This document shows, piece after piece, positions 1 through 9,256 of a stretch of 64,000 nt of DNA. The DNA is from Posidonia oceanica (lineage: Eukaryota > Streptophyta > Magnoliopsida > Alismatales > Posidoniaceae), in assembly GCA_037176725.1 (NCBI GenBank), contig JAZBRS010000029.1, forward strand, positions 45,952,001-46,016,000, written 5' to 3'. Every line of letters begins with the position of its first letter. Positions within the stretch are counted from its first letter, which is position 1. The position numbers and the translations under genes are program-made. Below the pieces are notes generated by a model, which saw nothing but the letters and a program-made list of their open reading frames with translations, searched no databases and was not told where the DNA came from.

Positions 1-250
1 TTGGAATCTGCATGATCTAGTTCACGGGCGCGTCCGATGGCGGCAACTCTGATGTAGAAGGCCCAAATAGACAGGTCAGCGGTGCCATAGATGGATAAGC
101 TGCCAGGGTCACTGTTGCAGGTGAAGAGTAAGCAGAGACGCTCTTCTGAGGGCTCAAGGGCCCGGAGAGTGTAGTGCTCAGTTGGCCTTTTGTATCGGGC
201 CGTAACTGAGAGAGTGCAGCCTCTGACGCCATGGGGTCTTGCCATGAGAG
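1..250 (-). pseudogene. gag-pro polyprotein, distal linker segment (runs off window)
   Basis: This continues the gag-protease frame of element L past the TAG at 251-253. The translation is Ser/Pro/Leu-rich (it includes LSPQKSVSAYSS and ATVTLAAYPSMAPLT) and aligns with the segment around 49880-50120 of element R, so it is the low-complexity linker between protease and the missing reverse transcriptase. A second stop, TAG at 17-19, sits where element R has CAG (50117-50119). No enzymatic motif is visible. The frame is the same as that starting at 4633, with no frameshift. Confidence 0.7.
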
Positions 251-2137
251 CTACCGCTGGTTGTCAGGGGGATGCGAAGCAGGCTGCGCCGGCTGCATTC
301 TTGAAGGTGTGGCTATGGGAGCGGGGTGAGCCGCGCTGCTGACTGAGTTGATTAACTGCCCCTCCAGAGAGAGGGACAGTGGCACTGATGTTGCTGTGAC
401 CGCTGGTAGCATGCTTGATTCAGCCAGAAGGAGTGTCTCTGACTCCTGCACTGCTGCTGTCTGTTCTTGTGATGCAGATGTGGCTGTAACAGAGTGAGAG
501 CTTGCTAGTTCTGCCACAGGGCCTGCTGAGCTGCCTGCTGTATCTGCCAGAGGGAGAGCTGAATAAACTGACTGTGTGGCCTCTGCTCTGATTACTGTTT
601 CTGCTGTGCCGGTTGGGACTACCTCTGTTGTGCCAGACTGCTCCTCATCCGAGTAGTAGTCCTCAACACACACCCAATCCTCTGTCGGTGCCGTGTCTTG
701 ATCGTCGGTTGATCCCAGAACTCCTGCACTGGTAAAGTTAGTGAGGTCTCTGGGAATGGCTGGTTCATGGTCCTTGAGCTGAAGGCAGTGATCTTCGTTG
801 AGCTTGGGTTCGTAGCCGAGGCCTTCAGATTTCCTCCACTCCACTGCTACGATCGGCACTGCGATCCCCTGGCCGTGACGCCCGAGCGGTGTACCCTTTA
901 TGTAACCCCACCTGTGACATACATTCTCGACCATTCGGAAGGGGTTGCTATGAACGGCCAAGGAGTTGACACGTTCAAGATCAGGAATGAAGTTAACCAG
1001 CTCGCACCGATTAATGCGATATAGAGCTTCAGAAGTCTCGGGGTCAAACGGGATAGCTTGTGAAGACACGGGGGAGACTGCCTCGATCCGCTCCTTCTCA
1101 AAGTTCTCCGCCATGACGACAATGACATCATCGCCACGACGGTACTTTATCATCCGATGGAGGGTCGAGGGAAGGACCTGATGCTTGTGGAGCCAAGGGC
1201 GCCCAAGCAGAAGATTGAAATTCGGCTTCAAGTCGACGACATAGAATTCTACATCGAAGACGATCGGGCCGATGGCAAGGGGAATAATCAGAATCCCTAG
1301 AGCGTCATGGTGGGTGTTATCAAAAGCTGTCATTCCCTTCACGGCTGGCGTGATGTCCTCGACTTTGAATCCAAGCTTGGTTGCTGTACGCAAGGGGTAG
1401 ACGTTAAGGCCTGACCCATTATCAACCAGTGTTAGGGGAATGCGAAAGCTTTTGAACTGAACCGTGATGAACATGGGTTGGTTATGATTAATCCCCGCCG
1501 GAGGCAGCTCATCACTTGTAAAAGAGATGACCTGGGGCTCCGCAATCAACCCTACCATGCTCTCCAAGGCTGAAGGCTCAATAGACTGGGACACACGGGC
1601 GGCCTGGAACACGCGAAGAAAAGCCTCGTGGTGTTCGGCAGAGGTGTGGATTAAGTCCCAGATAGAAATGTCAGCTTTGACCTTCTTAAGTTGGGAGGTT
1701 ATGTCTGCCTTGGGTTGATTCTTTTTGGCAACAGGAGGGGTTGTTCTGGCAAGCTCTAAGGGGGTAGTGGCAGGAAGCTGGGCCGCTACAGGCTGGGCAG
1801 GGATTTGGCTTGCTACGGGTTGATTTAGGGTTGGATCTGCTACGGGTTGGTTGGAGGGTGGGGGCATAACAGGTTTGGGGTGATTTGGCCTAATTGCCGG
1901 TGTTGGGGGCCTGTAGACCCTCCCCGATCGCGTTACTTCCGCACACATTTCTGTGGCGTAGCTGTAAGGGACGCGATGGGTGTCCAAGGTTAAGTCAATA
2001 ACCATTGGAGCACGTGCTGCGAGCACAGGAGGGGTTACAGGGGAACCTACAGGATACTGAGGTCTCTCTAGAGGGTATGGTTGTTGGGGTGGGAAGGCTG
2101 AGGCAGGTTGAGGTCTGCCTAGAAGGTGTAGCTGAGG
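251..2137 (-). pseudogene. Retropepsin-like protease with G-patch-like segment (gag-pro middle part)
   Basis: Part of the single gag-pro frame, bounded by in-frame stops at 2138-2140 (TGA) and 251-253 (TAG); there is no genuine start codon. In order it shows a Pro/Gln-rich linker, then a retropepsin-like domain with LVDNGSGLNVYP as the flap-side catalytic loop (Asp of D-N-G-S) and NLLLGRPWLH as the second conserved block, then a G-patch-like stretch (GTPLGRHGQGI followed by GLGYEP), then an acidic DDQDTAPTEDWVCVEDYY segment. D-N-G-S in place of D-S/T-G is common in Tat-lineage proteases. The enzyme would process the gag-pol polyprotein inside virus-like particles. The segment itself is 591 codons open, the longest uninterrupted stretch in element L. 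Confidence 0.85.
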
Positions 2138-4633
2138 TCACCCTAAGAGGTGGACAGGGGATCTAGGCTGGGCCCTAGCTAGGAGGTGTACAGGGGATTG
2201 AGCCTGAGGAAGCATAGCGGGAGGCGCGAGAGGGCGCTCCAGCCTAGCACGCGGTCGGATCGTGTGAACTCCCGACTCGGAGCCGGCAACTGCCGCAAGA
2301 TAAAGATTTACAGGGAAAGGCTCAGAAATATCAGAGATGAGATCAGAAGGGTCTACCACGGAGGTAGCAGGCCCAGAAGGAAAGACAGAGTGGATGCCTG
2401 AGGTTCCAGCCCCTGCCGAATAAGTGTGCTCCGGTAGGGGTTGGTGGATGATGCCAGAATGAGGGGGAACAGCTGAATGTGCAGATGCATGTGTGTGTGC
2501 TTGAGTGGATGCCTCGTGCGTGTCGATCACAATCGTTCCCGATTCGATCAGATCCTAAATTGCGTTCCGCAGGGAGTAGCAATTGTCTGTCGAATGCCCG
2601 ACGCTTCGATGGAAATTGCAGAAGAGGTCCGGCCTAAACCAATGCGGCAGAGGACTTGGTGGCGGACGAACCTCCGGGAACTTCAGGAGCGATGCAACCT
2701 TTGGCAAGATGACCGTGAGCGGTTCCACCAGTGGGGCGAATTTCCGCTTCTCAATGGGTAGCCTTCTTTGCCTCTGGTATGAGCCTTGCTGAACCGGTGC
2801 GGCAGGGTAGACCGGTCTAGCGGTGGTTGTGATTTGGGGTGTGGGTGGATTCTTAGGTGCAGGAGCATACACCATCTGAGCTGGGGTAGGCCGGGATGGC
2901 AAGCGAACAGGCACAGCAGGGGAGTCGACGAATGCAACAGCGGTTTTCGGCGAGTCCTTCCTCTTCAGGCGGTTGTTGCTGCTGCCGCTGTTGTTGTTGT
3001 TGGAGGTGTTGCTGTTGGCACTGTTACTGCTGATCACTGCCTGCTTAGCGAACGCAGAGAGAGCCGGGAAGTTGCCACTCCACAAAGAACTCTCCACGCG
3101 CACTCCAGCTCTGATGAGTGCTGCAAAAGTGGTGACTGGTTGGATGCTAAGCAGAGCTCCGAGAGACGGCTGCGCCCCTTTGATAATGATCTCGATAGAT
3201 TCCTCGTCAGAGGGTCTATCTCGAACCTGAGAGGCAAGGGCGCGCCAGCGGCCGACGTACTCCCCGAACGGCTCGCCAGAATTCTGCTTGATTGCGATCA
3301 AGTCCGCTCTCTTTGGGACTAGATCGAGGTTGAAGGAGTATTGTTCCAGGAATGCCTGACTGAGGTCGTTCCAAGTCTTGATGGCTGACATATCAAGCGA
3401 TGTGAACCACTTGAGTGCCGGCCTGGTCAAGCTCTTCTGGAATAGGTGGATCAGCAACCTCTCGTCAGCCTGGAGCTGAGCGAGATCACCGCAATACGCT
3501 TTCAGGTGTGCTACGGGGCAGCCCCTACCATTATATTTTTCGAAGTCCGGGATTTTGAACTTCGGAGGGAGTACCGCCTCTGGAAAGCAACAGAGGTCCC
3601 GAAATTGGTAGGTCTGGTGCTCAGTACCCTGCACTAGTCGTAGTGCCTTCTCCAAGACGTCCATCCGATTATTGATGGGGTCTGGGATTGCTGTTGTAGG
3701 AGAGGGATTAGCAGGGGTAGCGAGCACATACGCCGAATGGGTCGCACCTAAGTGCTCCTCCGGATCTACCATAGCGTCGCCTGGTGGAGCAACGGGATGG
3801 CCGGCGTATCCATGCTGGGGGACTGTGTATGCAGGAGTGTATGCAGGATGCTGGACCTAATGCAGAGGAGAAGAGTAGATGCCATGCTGTGCTGTGATAG
3901 GGGTAGGATGACGGAGCACCAGTGGCTGTACAGGCGGGATGCCAGACAGCGAGCTAGTGAGGTACTGGGCTCCAGCCAGTCCAAAGGACTGACCACCAGA
4001 AGGAAGTGGAGCATGCTGTGCTAAGTGTTGTGCAGTAGGAGGCGGTAAATGGGCCCCCATCGTCGAAACCATGAGCAGTTGAGACGATGGTCAAGGCGGA
4101 GGTGTGGAGGTCGATGCATGGAATGCAGGAACTGGCCTCAAAGGAACCTCAGGGACGACAGGAGCACAGGGAGGACGAACCGATAGAGCCATGCCCTGCA
4201 GTCTCTGGGCAAGCTCCATCAGGTGCTGGTACTGTGCCTCAGGCGTCTCGCCAGTGGGGACGCTGAAGTGCAGTGCCGGCGGGGGTTGAGAAACAAGGGG
4301 CACGGACACAGACTGTCCGGGAGGAAAAGGTTCTACAGCAAAGGTCGCAGCAGCGGTGGAAGGGATGTCAAAAGCGACGTATCCCTGGGACGGAGGGGGC
4401 AGTAGCGTCTCCGGAACGCGGGTAACGGTCGTCAAGATAGACTCGGTGACCGGATCCGGAGGAAGAGATGCTTGCCACTGTCCCGGGACATACTGAGAAC
4501 CTAGAGACGTCAGAGGCGGAAACCCTAGCGTCGAAGGGGGAACGAAAGGGACAGAAGGAGCAACCGAAGGGGCCAGAAAGGAAACACCCTCCGTGACAGG
4601 AGTAAAAGAAGGCTCACTAACGTACTGGGCCAT
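2138..4633 (-). pseudogene. gag: gag (capsid/nucleocapsid) of element L, broken by nonsense codons
   Basis: The start is the ATG at 4633-4631 (MAQYVSEPSF), chosen because element R has the equivalent ATG at 45494 in an equivalent leader. The N-terminal third is Pro-rich with a short amphipathic stretch (EAQYQHLMELAQRLQG). The retrotransposon gag core (PF03732-like, with SLTRPALKWFTSLDMSAIKT and WNDLSQAFLEQYS) follows around 3150-3480, then an Asn/Ser-rich tract, then a knuckle-like CNFHRSVGHSTDNC (C-x2-H-x4-H-x4-C) near 2590-2635. Stops: TGA 4091-4093 (R has CGA), TAG 3857-3859 (also TAG in R), TAG 2555-2557 (R has CAG) and TGA 2138-2140. There is no frameshift. It would package element RNA in the cytoplasm if intact. 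Confidence 0.88.
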
Positions 4634-6086
4634 CGCTGACCTAGAGCACGTGAGAACAGGGCTGCGACGGGTATGCAAACGGCGATTCCTAATAGGAGCT
4701 ATCGTCGCAAAGGCGGATAGCTCAGAAAGGGAATGGTCGCGAATAAGGTCGCAACAGGGGCGTCAACAAGGGTCGGTACTTGAGCTCTGGCAAAGGGAAC
4801 TCGCTTATCGATCACTGCTGACACAAACAGCAGGAAACAGGAATTAGAAACTGAATGATAGATGCAAATGAGTTAAGTTAGATGGCATGAATGATATGTA
4901 TGCTTTCTAGTATGCCCCCCTCAACTTATCTAGTGTTTCTTAGCAGGTGATCTACTTCGGGTATCCCTGGGTGTACAGGTCACCGACTCAGGTCAGAAAA
5001 GTGGGTTCCCTGCCTAACTCCTGGCCCAAAGCTCAGGTAATGACAGGGTGGTGCGTTGGTGGCCTCAACCCCGTCGAGGCGTGGGTGGTACCCTCTACTA
5101 ACACCGACACGACCCCTGGACGAAAGGGGGGACAGGCCGACTGACTTGCGCCACGCCCAAAGCGGTGGACCAAGAGGCTGGGACCGTCCTTCGCAGACTA
5201 GTAGGTGGACTCAGATGAGAAGAATGCATGCCCTATATGATGCTTATGCAAATGATTAAAGTCTTTTATCTTGCGCATTTTATTAACCAAAGGGAGTGAA
5301 GGATTGTTTGAAGTCTCTAGTTGCTCCTAGAAATTCTTTTTACTTGCCATTTTTAGTTAACCACGGAGAGAGCAAACAGTCTCTACTATCCTAGGCATGG
5401 CATGTGCGAGAGGGAAGAAAATCAACCAAATATGGCAAGCAAACAACGTACAACACAGCAAAAGGCAAGTGCATGGCATGTGCGAGTGTTCGTGAGCATG
5501 ATAGTGAAGAAAAAGCATCCATCATGTCAAAAGGCATATATGCAAGGCATGTGCGTGCGTAGTGACATAGCAAGTGTGTAAAAGAAACATTCAACATTCA
5601 AAAAGCATGTATCGTTGCCAAACAAGTATGTAGACATGTAATGTGCAAGAAATAAGGCAGTAATAAGCAAGTAAGCCAAAGAAAATAAATTCAAGTAAGC
5701 TGTAAAGGAAGTAAGAGCAGAAGCAAGGAAACAAGTAAATAAACAAGCAACAGAAGCGAAGCCTAGCAAAAGGATCGCAAATCGAGGCGAAAGAGGTGCG
5801 AAACCCAAGTAGAGTAGCCACGAGGCGACTCGCTAGGAGTTTGCACAAAAAAGGCGAGCAAAACAGGCAGAGAAGGCACAAAAGGCAGACAAAGAAAGCA
5901 AATCCCAAGCGAGCGAAAGGGAAGGCGAAAGCCGGAGTCTAGCATCCCTAGCGGAGTCGCCACTGTGCGACTCACTGGGAGCCGACACAGGCAGACAAGC
6001 AAACAGACAAGGCAGGCAAAGGCACAAAGGCAAACAAAGACGCAAAGCAAGCGAACGAAAGCAAAGGCGAAAGCCGGAGCCTAGCA
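4634..6086 (-). other. 5' leader of element L between PBS and gag
   Basis: About 1.45 kb with no convincing coding frame. It corresponds to 44196-45493 of element R and shares blocks with it, for example the segment containing the leader sequence near 4960-5010 and the purine-rich stretch near 5280-5390. On the minus strand it is T-rich near the PBS. It contains the second PBS copy and a 142-bp duplication described separately. Long untranslated leaders are usual in this lineage; packaging signals are expected here but cannot be pinpointed. Confidence 0.75.
5945..5962 (-). other. Second, degenerate PBS copy in a 142-bp duplication
   Basis: The minus strand reads TGGCGACTCCGCTAGGGA, differing from the main PBS at two positions, and lies 142 bp further downstream on the element. 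The flanks are duplicated too: GCTAG(A/G)CTCCGGCTTTCGCC follows each PBS and an 'agtcgc' motif ends each unit. Element R has a single copy, so the duplication arose in element L or its recent ancestors. Confidence 0.8.
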
Positions 6087-6104
6087 TCCCCAGCAGAGTC
6101 GCCA
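6087..6104 (-). other. Primer-binding site, tRNA-Arg type
   Basis: The minus strand reads TGGCGACTCTGCTGGGGA, one base away from the LTR end at 6106. It matches the 3' end of plant nuclear tRNA-Arg (UCG type, ending in ..CCCCAGTGGAGTCG plus CCA) apart from two positions. It is identical to the PBS of element R at 44178-44195. A tRNA-Arg primer is characteristic of the Tat/Ogre lineage. Confidence 0.88.
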
Positions 6105-6407
6105 CTGTAGTAATCCCAATCGGAATCAGGCTTACTATTAGCGGCGATTGATCCGAGGAAGAGGCTCAACTCGAAAACACTTAAAATCGAGGAGAAAAGA
6201 GGAAGATAAGACAAATCAGAGTCGCCACCATGTCTATTAACGGAAGACAAGGAAAACCGGGGGTAATGCGTGAATTAACGCGCAAAACCAAGCAAGAAAT
6301 GCAAAGCAAAGCAATGCAAAAGAAAACAAATGCAAATGAATGCAAATGAGATGACTCTAGCCTAGGATAAGGGCGATATGGTCATTACGGGCCAAAAGAC
6401 TGGGCAA

Positions 6408-6470
6408 GGACTCCTGTTACGCGCGGGGAAGGTGTTAGGCACCCCCGACACGCCCGAGAATCGGTCTTTC
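6408..6470 (-). promoter_or_regulatory. Conserved U5 block of the LTR
   Basis: The minus strand carries GGGTGCCTAACACCTTCCCC followed by a GCG..GTAACAGGAGTCC stretch. The same block occurs at 43811-43880 and 63680-63745 in element R. A very similar U5 motif is typical of Tat/Ogre LTRs; its role (RNA 3' processing or packaging) is not established here. Confidence 0.6.
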
Positions 6471-6769
6471 TAGGCTTACGCTCGCATACGCAGGGAAATG
6501 CAGATTTGAATGCCTATGCCAATGAATGCTCATAGGTGTGCTCTAAGTGGAAGGATGCAAAGCAAGGAAGTAAACGTGCTATCTAAGTGCCCAGCCACGC
6601 CGTCTGTGTTCCGAACTGGGCGAAACCTGACTCGTGAGAACTCCAGGCAGTAAGCATCACTGCCCTATATGCGAATGCAAGCGAATAAGCAAAACAACGA
6701 CAAAACCGTGCAATGCGATCGACATGCAAGAGAAAACGGCGTAAAACACGCAAAACGAGGCAAGAAACG

Positions 6770-7075
6770 AGAACAGCACGCGAAACGGTGCAAAAAGACA
6801 AGATCAGGCACGCAAAACGAGCAAAAAAGCAAGGCGGCACGCAAAACGGTGCAAAGGACGAGGCGGGCACACGAAACAGTGCCAAAACGGAAGCGAGCGC
6901 GCAAAACGACACAAAAGCAAAGCAGGCACGCAGAACGGTGCCAAAGACGAGAGCGGGCACGCAAAACGGTGCCAAAATGAAGCAGGCACGCAAAACGGTG
7001 CCAGAAGCGAAGCGGGCAGGCGAAACGGTGCCAAAGCGAAAGCGGGCACGCAAAACGGTGCCAAAATCGGCGAAG
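6770..7075 (-). repeat. 30-bp minisatellite inside the LTR (about 10 degenerate copies)
   Basis: The units centre on the minus-strand motif TTTTGGCACCGTTTTGCGTG, followed by a variable CCCGCTTT(C/G) part. The period is 30 bp, a multiple of three, which is why long frames appear on several strands. The same minisatellite is in both LTRs of element R, so it predates the split of L and R. Confidence 0.85.
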
Positions 7076-7203
7076 TAAAACCTCAGAAAAGCCATGCGAA
7101 TGCAAATGCAGGGAAAAAGATCAGAAGAAGCTAAAGGAGAGGTAAAACAGCGCGTGTGTGAGAACAGACGCTGTTTAGGGCCACACAGAGTAGGTGTGAA
7201 GAC

Positions 7204-7529
7204 CTACAAAGGGGAGAAGTGAGCAAATGGAGGGATTTCCACTTTTTTGTGACCGTTTCCCACTAAACTGCTCCACGATGTGTCTCGCACGCTGCCCAAA
7301 GCTCGCGGCGCGATCGGATCGTGGAAAAGGGGGAAGAAAGTCGCAATAAGTGGTGAATCTAGGGAAACACAACACAAAACACCCAAGAGTACGCGAAACG
7401 GGGATCTGAGTTGATAGACAGGAAGGGGAGGTCCTATTCTACATGCTCAAAGAGACGGAAAGCGAAAACAAAGCAAATTATGCAAATGGCATGCAAATGA
7501 ATGCAATGCAGGGGTTCAGGAGGACATAC
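7204..7529 (-). other. Candidate intron 2 in LTR of element L (326 bp)
   Basis: The minus-strand donor is TTTCCAG|GTATGTCC and the acceptor is TCTCCCCTTTGTAG|GTCTTC. The two LTRs of element R have GTAAGT and ..CCTTTGTAG|GTCTTC at the aligned positions, and all three candidate introns are exactly 326 bp. Element L differs from R at many other positions in the segment, so retention of a good donor (GTATGT for GTAAGT) is informative. Splicing itself is inferred. Confidence 0.5.
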
Positions 7530-7744
7530 CTGGAAATCCTAGGGCCTGATCTGAAATCTGCTTGGTCCATGCTGAAGAGCGCTTCGCCGCGGTCGTCTGG
7601 GCAGCTTGTTTGAGAAGATCCAACGGCCGGATCGGAAGTTATCGCAGCTTCAAGGCAGGAGGGCCAGAACAGGGGAGAAGAACAGATCTAAGTGTTCAGG
7701 AGGTCCTAGGGGTATGCAAAAAGGTCCTCCCAAGTGAAAGGGAG

Positions 7745-9256
7745 CTAGGGGCTTAGGTGTGTGCAAAAGAAGCTAAATGCAAGACTGTATGAATGCAAAT
7801 GCATGCAGAAGCAAGAAAAGACAAGAAGGGGAATTTTGGGGAAAAACAGGGATTCAAATGCAATTTTTTAAAAAGGTGGGGGTTTTAATGCAAAAGTTTG
7901 GAAAAGATTGGGGCTTTCATGTAGGGGTTTTGAAAAACAGGGGGGTTGCATGCTGTTTTGCAAAGGATTGGGATTGAAATGCAATTTTTAAAAGTGGGTA
8001 TGCATTAGGAGAGGTTTTGAAAACATGTTGCAAGTCAGAATGCAATTTTGAAAACTTTGGGGTCTAAAATGCAATTTTTCCAAAAAAAACAGGGTCTTAT
8101 GGAGTCTGGGAATGCAAGTGAGGGACCTACATGCAATTTTGCAAACATGGGGGGCTAAAATGCAATTTCAGAGTCAAAACATGCATTTAAAAGATTTTTA
8201 TAAGAACGCAAGGGGCCTATGTGTAATTTTCAGATCATGCAGGGTTAAAAATGCAATTTAGTATGCAAAATATGCACTGAAAACACTGACTGTGGACTGA
8301 CATGCAATTTTCACAATATGCAGGCTTGAAAATGCAATGCAATAAGCTAAATATGCATGCAGAAGACTACTGTGCATTTAAAAAGGACCTATATGCAAAA
8401 ATCAGAAAATAGAGGGAAGAAGATGCAATGCAACAAGCAAAAATGGAAAATAAAACCTAAGTTCTACAGTGCAGGGGATTTAAATACAAAAACAGAAAAC
8501 TAGAGGGACCCAGAATGCAATTTAGTAAGGCAAAGTTCATGCATTAAATCTAATTAAACTACTGCAAGACTTAAGTGCAAAAATCAGAAACTGAAGGGCC
8601 AAAGTCAAACTTTATACTGAAGGAATGCACAGTAAAAGGGCCAAAATGTAAAAACGGAAAACCAGAAACATTTCATGCAATTTAATATGATTTCAGTACA
8701 GAAAGCAGCAGATTAAATCAAATAAGGACTGGAATGTAAAATGACAGAAACTAAGACCAGATATGCAATATTTACCAAAAAACTAAGCTAATGCAAAAAT
8801 AAATGCACAGTGAAACGCCGGCGGCCATGGACACTGTAGCAGCAAGCTGCCAGCGTCCATGAACACCGGCACAGGGTGGTTGAGGACGCGCCGACCGGGA
8901 AGAGAGTGTCTCTAGGCCCTGACGGAGGTCGGACGGTGCTCGGCGGAGCTCGGCGGGGGCTGGAAAGAACTGGAGCGGTCGCCGGAGGTCTGCAGAGTTT
9001 CAGAAGCTCGCTCCGGCCGATCGACGCAGCGACACTGCGTACTGAGGGCCGGAGAGCAATCCTGAGACTCGTGCGGAGCTGAGACGATCGCTGGAGCTGC
9101 GTTCTGCTGGCCGGAGCGGCGAGACGATCGGAGTGGCTCGCCGGAGAAGACGACCTCTGACCGGCGAAGACTCGGAGCAGGAAAGCCAGAAACCCTATTA
9201 TAAAGGCCGGAGAAGCAAGAGGGGAGGAAGAGGAGGCTAAAGGAAGAAAATTTTAC
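7745..9256 (-). other. Candidate intron 1 in LTR of element L (about 1.5 kb)
   Basis: The minus-strand donor is GGAAAAAG|GTAAAATTTT and the acceptor is AAGCCCCTAG|CTCCC. The length is 1512 bp, against 1509 bp in both LTRs of element R. The downstream two thirds (7780-8800) is rich in TGCAT/ATGCAATTTT motifs and AT-rich, like plant introns, but a GC-rich block (about 8815-9240) lies inside it and weakens the case. Less certain than intron 2. Confidence 0.3.

Noticed and set aside
9190..9206. TATTATAAAGG as a TATA box in the LTR of element L
   Set aside because: It lies on the plus strand, opposite to the element's transcription, and has no counterpart in element R.
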